64,000 bases of DNA, taken from NCBI GenBank assembly GCA_949987565.1, contig OX465111.1:18934788-18998787 (forward strand), in the 5' to 3' direction. Position numbers and translations under genes: made by a program. The notes beneath the pieces were generated by a model. The model saw nothing but the letters and a program-made list of their open reading frames with translations, had not been told where the DNA came from and ran no database searches. Below are positions 30,280 to 40,900 of this stretch, piece by piece (positions within the stretch are counted from its first letter, which is position 1; every line of letters starts with the position of its first letter). This DNA is from Luidia sarsii (Eukaryota > Echinodermata > Asteroidea > Paxillosida > Luidiidae).

Positions 30280-30919
30280 CTTTGACCATAGAGCAAGACA
30301 AGGGTTGACCAACCTAATCCAACAATTGGGCTCTTATTGACTGGTATTGCATATTATCAGTCAATATTTTGGCTGACAACGACCTGTCATAATTTTGTTT
30401 GAATAATGACTGCCGAACGCATTCCAGTGAAGCAGGAGATAGGGTTTTTAAGACCCCTTTATTTTCGCATTCGACGTTTAAATGAAGTCATTTTAAAAGC
30501 AAAGAATGCTTTAGTATAGAGAAGTCTACTTCTCCGATTTTGGACAACTTGTGGGTAACATTACTATTTTATTGTGTTGAGTTCAAAGATGTGCAAACAT
30601 TGTAGCATAAAAAAGCAAATCAAACTGATATCAAGTACCGGTATCCCGTATGTAGGCCTTTGCACTGCACATAAAATTTTGCCGTAATGCTGTAACAAAT
30701 CTGTCAACATTTTCTTGATTAGCCTATTAATTAATTGTTAGTAGCACGGTTCAAGAAAGTGATCTTGTTCGGTCTAAAGGTGTTTTATTTCCTCGCGGTC
30801 TCCCGATTCGAACCGAATCTTTGTAAAACAGTAGAATTGAGTTCGGTGTCTCATTGTGTATAATCATCGTCTCTCGATTGGAAATCAACTACGAAAGACA
30901 GCTGATATATAGAACTTGT
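30280..30919. other. No gene seen
   Basis: Possible 3' flank of the receptor gene; no repeats recognised. Confidence 0.5.
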
Positions 30920-31235
30920 CACACTCTAAAAACGAACTGCATTTCATGCACTTCTGCAATGGCACATATTTGTCCCAGAATCATGAACACTTGAGGCACC
31001 TACTGTACTACATGCACGTGAAATACTGCAGCTCAAGCACACGTGGCATTGTAATCATTTGAGCAAAAGTCGGATGAGGTCCATAAAGTGCTTCATGTAC
31101 AAGAACATCTCTCTATTTTATTGTACCTCAAGCACATGGAGTGAAAGTGAGCATCACCTCGTGCGCATGTATCGTGCACCATGTGCCTCAACATACTTCA
31201 TCCATGTGCATGATGTGAGCCCTATTTTTACAGTG
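30920..31235. mobile_element. Inverted-repeat element with CACTGTAAAAAC-like ends, copy 1
   Basis: CACTCTAAAAACGAACTGCA to CCTATTTTTACAGTG; alignable with 35968-36283. Confidence 0.8.
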
Positions 31236-31617
31236 CACTGTTCAACAATTCAACGAACCCGTTGCCATGCCATGTGATTCTATGCGACCGCGGAAGGCAG
31301 TGCAGGCCTACAGGGTATCAGCACCATTGCAGAGACCAGTGGGATGTATCATTTTGTTGTCATGAGACCAACGGTCGAGTTGGCTCCAGTATATAGAGCC
31401 CGACTCATTCGTTAGATGTACAGTCCATGGCAGCGCAATTAATTTCTGAAAGGAGGGGGCGAATCCAAGGACAATAGGGGCATGAAATGATTGAATTTAT
31501 CATTAGGAAGAGTGGGCAATGCACTATTAGTCTACTTGGCATGACTTTGACTGTTTAAAGACATTATGCATCTGAGTGAAAGCGGGGGCTTGATCGCTGT
31601 AGACAATACGCCAGATA

Positions 31618-32101
31618 AGGGTGCAGAACACTAAATAGAGCTCCCATTGAACACTGTACACAAACACTCACTTTCAAAGCCAATTATCCCATGCCCAAAA
31701 GTCTCAGTTCTTGTAGCTATACTTAAAATTGTAGTTTGGACCTTCATCTCTCAGATTCTTTTCAATTTTAGTGCCCTTAGCCGATTAGATTTTTTGCTAA
31801 TTACCCCCAGAAAAAAACACCCCCAAAATGTCTAGTCGTCCAAGCCGAATTTCTGCAAGGATTTTGAGATGGACCCCTCCACTTCCGCAGCCAAATAGGG
31901 CCACATTTAAAGCCAGATATGGTCCAAATTTCATACCAAATTGAAGAGTGAACCCCCAGGTTGTCTTAAGCTTCACTTGTTCTACAATGTATCAGTTAAT
32001 TAGCCTCCAAAGACCCCTTATTAAAAAAAAGTTGTGGGTACACACTTTATGATAATCAGCTCGGCGGGGCCATCTTGGATGGATTTTGTGTGCTGCACCC
32101 T
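31618..32101. mobile_element. Inverted-repeat element with GGGTGCAG ends, copy A
   Basis: Ends AGGGTGCAGAACACTAAA and TTTGTGTGCTGCACCCT are imperfect inverted repeats. 484 bp. Confidence 0.8.
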
Positions 32102-32111
32102 ATAATGGTCG

Positions 32112-32285
32112 AATGCTTCTGACTGGCGCCCCCACCCCGGCAAAGACCAGCTGACTATTTGAGAAAGGCTGGCATCTAAGTGTTGGATACACGTAGCTCA
32201 TATTCTGAGAGCGCTGGTACGCAAAGCCAGAGGTCTCGGGTTCAAGGGCCCAAGATTTCTTTAATTGTCATTTTTCAAAAACGAC
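32112..32285 (+). mobile_element. SINE family 2
   Basis: CTTCTGACTGGCGCCCCCAC leader, AGAGCGCTGGTACGCAAAGC and GAGGTCTCGGGTTCAAGGGC. Confidence 0.75.
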
Positions 32286-32302
32286 ATGAGCCTATGCTTC
32301 AC

Positions 32303-32605
32303 TTAAAGGCCCAATACAACATTGGGAAGATCGGAAAACATCGATGTCCATAGATTTTCTTCTAATTTACACAGTTTGTATATAGTCATGATAGAATCAT
32401 CACGTTGAAATCTTACGGTCTGGGATGCTGTATTTCTCGAGAAATCTTCACTCAAAACATCGACGGTTTTTTTCCTCTTTCTACTTTCTCAGGTTACCAG
32501 TTGAGCTAAAACCTTCGCAGGATTCCCTTTTTGGAATGTTTAATGGTTTAACACACAAAGTGTGGCAATCCGTTGACTTATACCAATGTTCTATAGGGCC
32601 TTTAA
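32303..32605. mobile_element. MITE, TTAAAGGCCC family
   Basis: TTAAAGGCCCAATACAACAT to CAATGTTCTATAGGGCCTTT; internally shortened. Confidence 0.85.
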
Positions 32606-32624
32606 AATATTCCACTGCATTAAT

Positions 32625-32990
32625 TCCCCCCTTTTTTTTACACTGGAAGTGTATTTCAAGATACGACATCCCGTCCTTAAAGCAAAATAAAATGTTCCAG
32701 ACTTCTGACGTTTCGATCATAGCAGGACATTTTGTCAAAGAAAAAGGTCCTTTTTGAAAATGGTCCTTTTTCTTGCTATAGGATCGATAAGTTTCATCGA
32801 TTACCCCCCTGTTTTTTTTTACACGGGAACTGTATTTCAAGATACGACATCCCACCCTTAAAGCAAAATAAAATGTTTCAGACTGCTGACGTTTCGATCA
32901 TAGCAGGACATTTTCTCAAAGAAAAAGGTCCTCTTTGAAAATGGTCTTTTTTTCTTGCTATAGGATCGATAAGAGTTTCATCGATAATAG
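32625..32990. mobile_element. Variant hammerhead-like repeat in two tandem copies
   Basis: Two copies, about 180 bp apart, of GACGTTTCGATCATAGCAGG followed by a second, inverted part GCTATAGGATCGATAAG. Each is preceded by the same segment (AAGATACGACATCCC). Confidence 0.65.
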
Positions 32991-32999
32991 TCTGAGATT

Positions 33000-34138
33000 T
33001 CATACTCAGATTATAAGAAGAATCCCTCGATGGGCCTGGGCATGCCGTGTGAGATATTGAATAACAGCAATGTTAGTGGTTTGCGTCAAATGGGGAGGAA
33101 CATAATCACCACAGTGGAACGCCCATTTCTGTTGACTTTTTAATTTGAACGCATGGAAAAGAGCATCGGGTCGTAGTTCGGTGCAACTATTCAAATTGGT
33201 TACGGTTAATTGGTACAGTCGGCTGTGCAACATTAATATCTTCGCTGGAAACGAGACGGTCGTGTATTGTAATCTAACGCGTGTGGGTCGGTATAGTCAC
33301 TCCTGCCACAGGCAACGCTTACGAACACATTAATATCTTGTTCAGTGATACCGCCCGTGTGAAGAGAACCAGTCACAGCCATTTTATTTTGGCCAAGGTA
33401 TTAAACTGTACTGACGTGATTGGACGTGTGTGGGGGTGGGCTTACAAAAGGTGGGTTGTGGGGTACCGGAACAATGTGTGGGTACTCAGAACAATGCATG
33501 GGACCACTCCTTGTGGGGTACATTTTTGGTACCCCATAAGGTTTTCACGAAACTGGTTATTTGGAATTAACTCAAAGAGGAGGAATTTCCGAGGTATGTT
33601 TATCGTCGCAGATATAACTATATTATATAAGGGACGTTCGCTAGAAATTTCAGCCTAGGAAAGTGATTCTGGTTCGAAAGGGAGCGATTTGAATTAGGCT
33701 TTTCTGGGAGTGTTTTCTTTTTTTAGTACACGAGAACAAAGGGAATACCCCACAAGTATACGCGTGTAAGGGTGTGTGTGTGTGTGTGCGTGCTGACGAC
33801 AGAACTGCTCAGAAAATGACCCACCAAAATCGACATGTCTTGACATTCCATTTTTTTTTGTTTAGTTCGGCGGTTAAAAAGATTACTTTACAAGAACAAG
33901 ACTCGAATACGGTGGAGTAAAATCAAGCAGGAGATATTGATTGGCAGTGTAATACGACTTGTAGGCTAGATCAATAATTTGTCTTCATTTGTGACAACGT
34001 CAGGATGCTCTGTATAAGTCAGCCTTTTACGTGTGTTGAATTACCTGTATAGGTCTGTCTTTTTAATGTATGCACTGCCGTATCTAATAGCCTGGTACTG
34101 GAGGGAGCGCAATACAAGTTTAATGAATCATCATTATT
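33000..34138. other. No gene seen
   Basis: A short GT microsatellite near 33770-33790 and GGTACCCCAT/GTGGGGTAC inverted parts near 33455-33540. Nothing else recognised. Confidence 0.5.
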
Positions 34139-34371
34139 ATCAATATTATTATCAAAGTGATATACAAAAATATTGCAAACCGCTTACAGACTAAAATTAC
34201 CAAAATGCAAATTTCAAAATTCAGTGGGTCTGACGTTTCGAACCTAGCAGGACCTTTCTCAAAGGCAGAGTGACAAGCAGAGCAGTGTACTCTGTTTGTC
34301 ACTCTGCCTTGGAGAAAGGTCCTGCTAGGATCGAAACGTCAGGCCCACTACATTTTGAGATCAATATTATT
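34139..34371. mobile_element. Hammerhead-like element, inverted pair with target-site duplication
   Basis: Element 34151-34359 between copies of ATCAATATTATT. Two head-to-head cores. Confidence 0.88.
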
Positions 34372-34688
34372 GTCATTCAATATGCACAGGCCTACTAATG
34401 TACACTCATTTAGGGCAGCAGACGAAAATCACTCCGACCCAATATGATTGCATATTATCAATATGGGACCAAAAAACACATGAAATAAACCTCTCAGATT
34501 GTGCGGACGGATATAATAAAGACGAAGCAGTAAGGTATGGTAAGAACGCTTGATTCAAGGGGAACGGAGGGGAAAAGGCGTCTAGGAAGACCAGCTACGT
34601 CTTCTGAGAGTAGCCCAACACAAGTCCTCTAAAGGCCACTCAAGGTGAGGGCTAAAAGAAAGGAGTAAGAAGAAAAACCACGCACAAA

Positions 34689-35024
34689 CTAGATCAGGAG
34701 GAAGAAAGTTACGTTTAAGTTACGTTTGAATTGGGACAGGTTAAAAGAAAGGGGGAAACAGGTTGCAGGTAGAGAATTCCATAGTGCGGCAGTGCGCGGG
34801 AAGAAGCTAGAGGAGTACCGCTTAGTATTGGCTTTAGGTAGGCCTACAACATATGGGTGCATACGTGATGAGAAGCGCGTGGTACAAGCATTGGGATGAT
34901 ATTGGGGAACCAAGGCAGAAATGCCATAGGAGCATCGTCCACGGTTGTACCTGTAGAATAGGGCCAGTGAGGCCACAGAGCGACGGTGAGATAGAGGAAG
35001 AGACTGCTGAATCAGGACCCACAA
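34689..35024 (-). pseudogene. LINE reverse transcriptase, C-terminal remnant
   Basis: One open frame with LSHRRSVASLALFYRYNRGR and YSSSFFPRTAALWNSLPATC, typical of the C-terminus of non-LTR retrotransposon polyproteins. The upstream polymerase and endonuclease parts are absent: a 5'-truncated copy. Confidence 0.8.
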
Positions 35025-35392
35025 CAGACAATAGCTAGCTATGAATAAGACTACAGGACTGAGTTGCTCAGCTGCGTCTCATCTGTCAGCTGATGGGGAA
35101 GGTTGGCATGATCTCACCCATGACACAACAGCGCGATGTGCGCCAACTGACCAAAGAGAGAGACAGGATTAAGTGATGCTGGTTAAACAAACTACTCATT
35201 CATAGGCAGTGTCTGTTTGTTCATTCCTGCCGCTTTGAATTCGTTCATGCACTGATGAGTAAGTCAATAGTGGGCACAGCGCAAAATTAACGGTCAGCAA
35301 CACATTTCTCAAATTTAATTACCTCCGCTTGCGCAAGTCATCACGTCAGTGAACCAATTTGAACAACACAATAGGGGCTGGCGTTATGAGCC

Positions 35393-35421
35393 TATAGCAG
35401 GACCTTTCTCAAAGGCAGATT
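35393..35421 (-). mobile_element. Hammerhead-like short repeat, fragment
   Basis: Only CCTATAGCAGGACCTTTCTC then AAAGGCAG remains. Confidence 0.5.
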
Positions 35422-35455
35422 GAAAAGTTAAAGATCGATTTTCTCGTCTTTCTAA

Positions 35456-35644
35456 GAACGCAGTGGCTGTTGTTACGGCAGTCGTCCGTGTGGTTCCCTG
35501 ACTTCACAGTATTTGTCAGGATGTTTAGCTCTTGGAACCAGACCATCAGCTAATAGACTGGTTCAACCAGCCCGCAATGCTGACGAAATACAATCAAGTC
35601 AGGGAACCACACGGACGACTGCCGTAACAACAGCCACTGCGTTC
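35456..35644. repeat. Perfect 49-bp inverted repeat downstream of the TMEM249 stop
   Basis: Arms 35456-35504 and 35596-35644 are exact reverse complements; the match continues imperfectly into the 91-nt loop. On the minus strand it starts 40 nt after the TMEM249 stop codon. Confidence 0.95.
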
Positions 35645-35683
35645 TACGAAAGGCCTTTAGTCGGCTCTCAAAAAGCTTGAAGA

Positions 35684-35919
35684 TTACGCCATGTAGGAGA
35701 GATTCTCCACCGATTCTTCTGGCGAGGCGTAGGGACAGCGGTGCCGTATAATGTGCTTGACCGACTTGTCCACGAAGTCGAAGTAGTTCACGTTGAGCCG
35801 AGCTGCCAGCTTTCGTCCGAGTCTCTCCAACTTGTGGCGCTTGATGGTGGAGGAGGTCAAGGCCTGCTCCTCCAGATGGAAGCCGTTCAGGACGATTTTG
35901 TAATAGGTATCACCGGCCC
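35684..35919 (-). CDS. TMEM249: TMEM249 exon 2 (terminal)
   Basis: Acceptor CACCTTTCAG on the minus strand. Encodes AGDTYYKIVLNGFHLEEQAL through RHRCPYASPEESVENLSYMA and the stop. The conserved NVNYFDF and RHRCP blocks identify it. Confidence 0.9.
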
Positions 35920-37247
35920 CTGAAAGGTGAACCCCCACAAAGCTGTTATACCAGGGCGCCGAGTAGGTACACTGTAAAAACTGCACCTCATGCACTTCTG
36001 CAATGGCACATTATTTGTCCCAGAATCATGAACACTTGAGGTACCTATACTGTACTACATGTACGTGAAATACTGTAGCTCAAGCACATGGGGCATTGTA
36101 ATCACTTGAGCAAAAGTCGGATGAGGTGCATGAAGTGCTTCATGTACAAGAATATCTCCCTATTTACTGTACCTCAAGCACATGGAGTGAAAGTGAGCAT
36201 CACCTCGTGCGCATGTATCGTGCACCATGTGCCTCGACATACTTCATCCATGTGCACGATGTGAGCACTGTTTTTACAGTGTACCAAAGAATCTCAAACA
36301 TGCAGAAGGACCTGACGATTCAATCCTAGCAAGGGCCTTTCTCAAAGGCCGAAGTTTCACCAAAGATTCAGTTCACGACTATCTGCACTATTTTTTCAAT
36401 TCACGCCGAAATCGCTGGGTATATCTTTAGGGACAGGTTTGTGCTCTATCGAGACGTACACCATGCATGCCATTTGTTATGCCTACCCTAATTGTTCTGC
36501 CTCATTTTCGCAAATGAGGGTAACATCATTCTAGACAAAATGCATTGACATGCTGCAGAATATGCTGTCCTTCCCATAAAGAAATATCATCAATGAGTGT
36601 AAGAGAATGCTTCCATCTTTGGACAACTCTTATTTTGTAGGTCTTACAGGGTCTCGTTTTTGTCAGAAACAAAGAACTTCAGTTGAGCCTATAGTCACAA
36701 CAGAGACTTTTGAAAATATATATCCAGTTCATGAATGAATAAGACCCTACTATAGATTATATGCTTGATTCTGAAGTTTGAACAGTGTTCACAACTCTCC
36801 GTGCAGTCAAATAGTCTCGACGCTGAACTCACCGCTCTTCTGACCGACCAGCCTGATGTAGACATTGTGAATGTGGCCTCGGTACGCCAATCTATTGCCA
36901 GTGTGGAACTCGTACTCACTCCTCGCAGAGTTGATGACAAACCTCCGCACATCGGCGTGGACAAAGGTCGCGTACATAAGCCCGACGAAAGCCATCACGA
37001 AGTAGGTCAGAAACTGGTCCAGGGGATTCCTGGCGTAGTAGCCGACGGTGGTGAATATGGTGACGAGGAGGGAGGCGCTGTAGATCCACAGCCAGGGTGA
37101 GCGGATGGACATCTCGAAGTGATCTGGCGACACTTCGGTGAAAGGATGGAAGGGGTTGTTCTCCAGCTTGTGACGGAATTCCTCCTCGGGGGACGTCCAA
37201 AATTTCAAATCCCAAGTGCCGAAAATGCCTACGTGTTTCCCGGGCAT
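35684..37247 (-). CDS. TMEM249: TMEM249, CatSper-associated transmembrane protein (two exons, complete)
   Basis: Exons 37247-36833 and 35919-35684 join in phase 1 to give 216 residues; the human protein is about 235. TMEM249 is an auxiliary subunit seen in the mammalian sperm CatSper calcium channel complex, located in the flagellar membrane. The match to human runs the whole length: LENNPFHPF against LKNNSFYPF, then two hydrophobic segments (LWIYSASLLVTIFTTVGYYA and LTYFVMAFVGLMYATFVH), the segment NVYIRLVGQ, and near the end KLAARLNVNYFDF followed by HIIRHRCPY. The start ATG at 37247-37245 has the context GACC before it. Both splice sites are good (GTGAGT; CCTTTCAG). The intron holds a mobile element ending 49 bp from the acceptor and a fragment of the hammerhead-like repeat. 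A long hairpin follows the stop codon. Confidence 0.9.
35968..36283. mobile_element. Inverted-repeat element with CACTGTAAAAAC ends, copy 2, in the TMEM249 intron
   Basis: TACACTGTAAAAACTGCACC to CACTGTTTTTACAGTGTA. Lies 49 bp from the TMEM249 exon 2 acceptor. Confidence 0.85.
36308..36352 (-). mobile_element. Hammerhead-like short repeat, fragment in the TMEM249 intron
   Basis: CCTGACGATTCAATCCTAGC followed by AAGGGCCTTTCTCAAAGG. Confidence 0.6.
36833..37247 (-). CDS. TMEM249: TMEM249 exon 1
   Basis: Runs from ATG (MPGKHVGIFGTWDLKF) through both transmembrane segments to VGQKS and one nucleotide of the next Gly codon. Donor GTGAGT on the minus strand. Phase 1 out. Confidence 0.9.
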
Positions 37248-37881
37248 GGTCAAATTTAAGCTATAGACGAACGACAATCAATCTATCTTATGCACTATTA
37301 GTATTACAAAGACGCTAGGGTAATTAAAGTCAATTGAACGTGATGCTTACAAGTAACAGTCAAAGTCCCGCTAACCATTGAGCTATGTTTTTTTTACGTT
37401 ACGCGTTAAGGTTAGTTTTTGAACTGCGTTTGTTTTATTTTGCGCGCGCGTCCTGGCTTTCCGCAGACAGTGCGCCCTCTACGAACACTTTGACGGGCGT
37501 CCCACGTGCGTGCGCGCACGCGCATAATACTATGCGGCTTTGGGTCATGTGTAGTGCGAATTGAAGTGAGTGACTTTCAGATAATAGGACTAGGCCTATG
37601 CATATTTAGCTTTTTCCGCCGCGAAACGGAAAAGCTTTAGCTTTTGTTAAGAGTTTTCTTTTATGCCTTGTCGCCAAAATCGCATAGACTTGGTGCAGGG
37701 GTTTTGTAAGAGCCGCTTTTGCCATTGAACACACTTGGATTTTCATCAAATTTGGCAAATGCATCAGAGTCAATGTTCAAATCAATTAGCAATTAGCTAA
37801 TAACAAGTAGAATCTGCAAGATTATGTTTTGATCAACCAGATACAAGAAAAGAGGTCTAAGACTACAGCCAGCTGTTTGAT

Positions 37882-37994
37882 TTAAAAAAAAAAATCAAAA
37901 TAGGGCATACCCTTCACTTTTTGAGAATTCCAGCCATCCTTGAGATCTTTAATCCAGTAAAGAGAAGGGTTGTAGACTCGTGGCTTTCCAAAAC
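37882..37994 (-). CDS. Exon 2 of the unrecognised 90-residue protein
   Basis: Preceded by TTTTTTCTACAG. Encodes FGKPRVYNPSLYWIKDLKDG and WNSQKVKG, then a stop within an A/T run. It resembles a conserved coding exon in its even amino-acid make-up, but the family is unknown to me. Confidence 0.55.
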
Positions 37995-40900
37995 CTGTAG
38001 AAAAAAAGGACACAATCTTTGTCAAATCTGGCTACCATCACAAACTGCAAGATGCCTCGAAGCCTGCTCTTAATAATAATCGAATGTAGCCATCTCCAGC
38101 TTTAGCTCTGTGTCAGTGACCACGTCTCCGTGGCCGTTTGGGCTGAATAAACAAGATGGGGGAAGAGCAGACGTAGCCAAACACTAGAAGGAAACAGAAA
38201 GGGGACAAGCAGGAGGCGGAATATCTTGGTGGATTCACTCCGACAGGGAGGAATTCGACAGAGGGAAGGGGAAATACGGGATGGTTATGGAACTATCAAA
38301 ATATCAAACAAATAAAGTCTGATTTGAGTGGCATGAACCATGAGAAAATGAAGGCCTATGTATAAAATTGATCAACAACAAGGTAACCTCATTTTTACAA
38401 CCATGGTGTCAGAAAGCGTTGATCAAATTCCTTTGTCAATCACACAACTGACACAAGGTCTCGTTTTATTAGATATTAATTCATTTTATTGACCAATAAT
38501 GTTAACGGTTGATAATTTGTCCAACGGTCGTCAATTATGATATACAAAAATGTTGCAAACTGCTTATACTGACTAAAATTACCAAAATGTAAATCTAAAA
38601 TTTAGTGGGCCTGATGTTTCGATCCTAGCAGGACCTTTCTTGAGAAAGGTCCTGCTAGGATCGAAACGTCAGGCCAGCTAAATTTTAGGTCGTCAATTAT
38701 GCTGAATAATTACTGCCAATTTTTTTTTACGGCGAGACATAGGCTATTTAAAGACTATACAAAAGTATAGGCTGTGGTCAGGAGAAGGCTTAAGTATATG
38801 AGGAGGAGGGGAGGAGGGGCAGGAGGAGGATGAAGGGAAGGAGAAGGGGAAGGGCGAGGAGGATAGGGAGGGATAGACAGCTGTTAGTATTTAGAGTCGA
38901 TGGACACGATGGAAACAGGGACACGTGGAAAAATAGGCTGTGGTCAGGAATTGGCTTAGGCTAAGCATGTGAGGAGGAGGGGGAGAGGAGGAGCTGGGAG
39001 GAGGTGATTGAGGTGGGTAGGAGGAGGATGAGGAGGGGAATGAAGATGAGAAAGAAGAGGAGGAGGGGAGGGGATGAAGGGAGGGGAGGAGGGGAGGGAA
39101 GGAGGAGGGGAGGGGGAGGGGAGGGAAGGAGGAGGGGGAGGGGAGGAGCGGAGGAGCAGGAGGAGGAGGAGAAGGAGGAGCAGGAGGAGCAGGAGGGAGA
39201 GGAAGAGGAGCTAGGAGGAGGATAATGAGGAGGATGAAGATGAGAAGGAGGAGGAGGGGAGGAGGGGAGGGAAGGAGGAGGAGAGGGGAGGGGAAGGGGA
39301 GGGGATGAGCGGAGGAGCAGGAGGAGGAGGAGGAGGAACAGGAGGAGGAGGAGGTTGAGGAGGAGGTGGAGGAGGAGGAAGAGGAAGAGGAGGAGGATGT
39401 GGAGGAGGCGGAGGAGGAGGCGGAGGTGGAGGAGTTGGGTATAGACAGCTGCAAGTGTTGCGAGTCGATGGACACGACAGAATCAGGGAAGAGTGAAAGG
39501 GGAAGAGCATGACAGGCCAAGGAAAAGATGAAAAGACAAGCCAAGCAGAAAAAGGTAAGTCAAGTTATAAACGACACTTAGGCCTATTTAAAGGAGGCGA
39601 GGCTACGGGGGGGGGGGGGGGGGGGGTGGGGGAACGTTCACGGGACCACAATAATAATGAATCCCTACAAATAAATACAAACAGCAGTTGATTTGGTTTA
39701 ACAAGTAAATGTCTTCAAAAGTGTGCTTGCCGTAGAAAAAATATCAATACAGGATTGTTTTAAAAGAAGATTAAATAATACTTTTTAAAAATACGGAAGC
39801 ATTTTTTTAAAATCGCGAATCCCCTTCAAGCCTCATTTCAATGCTCAGTCAGTTCTATTCTAAGAGCTAGATTTTCTATTTCGAATCCCTTCTCTGATTG
39901 CAATGGACAGGTATGCCGTCGGACTACAAACTTCTGTCACAACACTAATTCGATCAAAGATTGATAATCCGAGCTGATTATCAGAAAAATGTGTACCCAC
40001 AATTTGTTTTGATAAGGGAGGCTATGATCAAGACAACCTGGGTGTTCACTGGTTTGTTTGCTTTTCACAACAAATTAAAGGATAGCTGAGATGGTAAGAG
40101 CGCTGGTACGCAAAACCAGAGGTATCGGTCCAAATCCCGGTCCAGCCAAACTTTCCCTTGCCATTTTTCAATTTACTGTAATTCAACTCATCAAGGAGAT
40201 ACTTCTGAGAAGGAAGAGCAGGAGGGGAGGGAAGGAGGAGGGGAGGGGAAGGGGAGGAGGGGGGGAGGGGAGGAGCGGAGGAGCAGTAAGAGGAGGAGTA
40301 GGAGGAGGAGGAGAGGAAGAGGAGCTAGGAGGAGGAGGATGAAGATGAGAAGGAGGAGGAGGAGGGGAGGGAGGGGAGGGAAGGAGGAGGGAGGGGGAGA
40401 TGAGGAGGAGGTGGAAGAGGAGGAACAGGAGGAGGTTGGGGAGGAGGGGGAACAGGAGGAGGTTGAGGATGAGGAGGTGGAGGTTGAGGATGAGGAGGCG
40501 GAGGTGGAGGAGTTGGGTATAGACAGCTGCAAGTGTTGCGAGTCGATGGACACGACATAATCAGGGAAGCGTGAAAGGGGAAGATACTTCTGACTGGCGC
40601 CCCCACCGGCAAAGATATATTGAGAGGTCTCTGATTCATGTCCCGGACCAGTCAAAGTTTTCTTTGCCATTATTTTGCATTTTCTTGGGTGCCATTCGGA
40701 GGTTTTGTGGCCCTATTTGGCTGTAGAGGTGAAGGGATGCTTCACAAAATCCTTACAGAAATTCGGCTTGGACGGCTACACATGTTTGTTTGTTTTCTGG
40801 GGGGAATTAGCAGAAAATTCAATCGGCTAAGAATGAATAAATTGAAAGGAATCTGAGAGATGAAGGTCCAATCTACAATTTTCAGAATACCCACAAGAAC

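Noticed and set aside
35968..35985. Mobile-element end (TTTTTACAG) as the real acceptor of TMEM249 exon 2
   Set aside because: It would put exon 2 out of frame; the acceptor CACCTTTCAG at 35920 keeps the frame and fits the human protein.
38891..39544. Ser/Pro-rich open frame of 217 codons, minus strand
   Set aside because: By-product of the GGA array.
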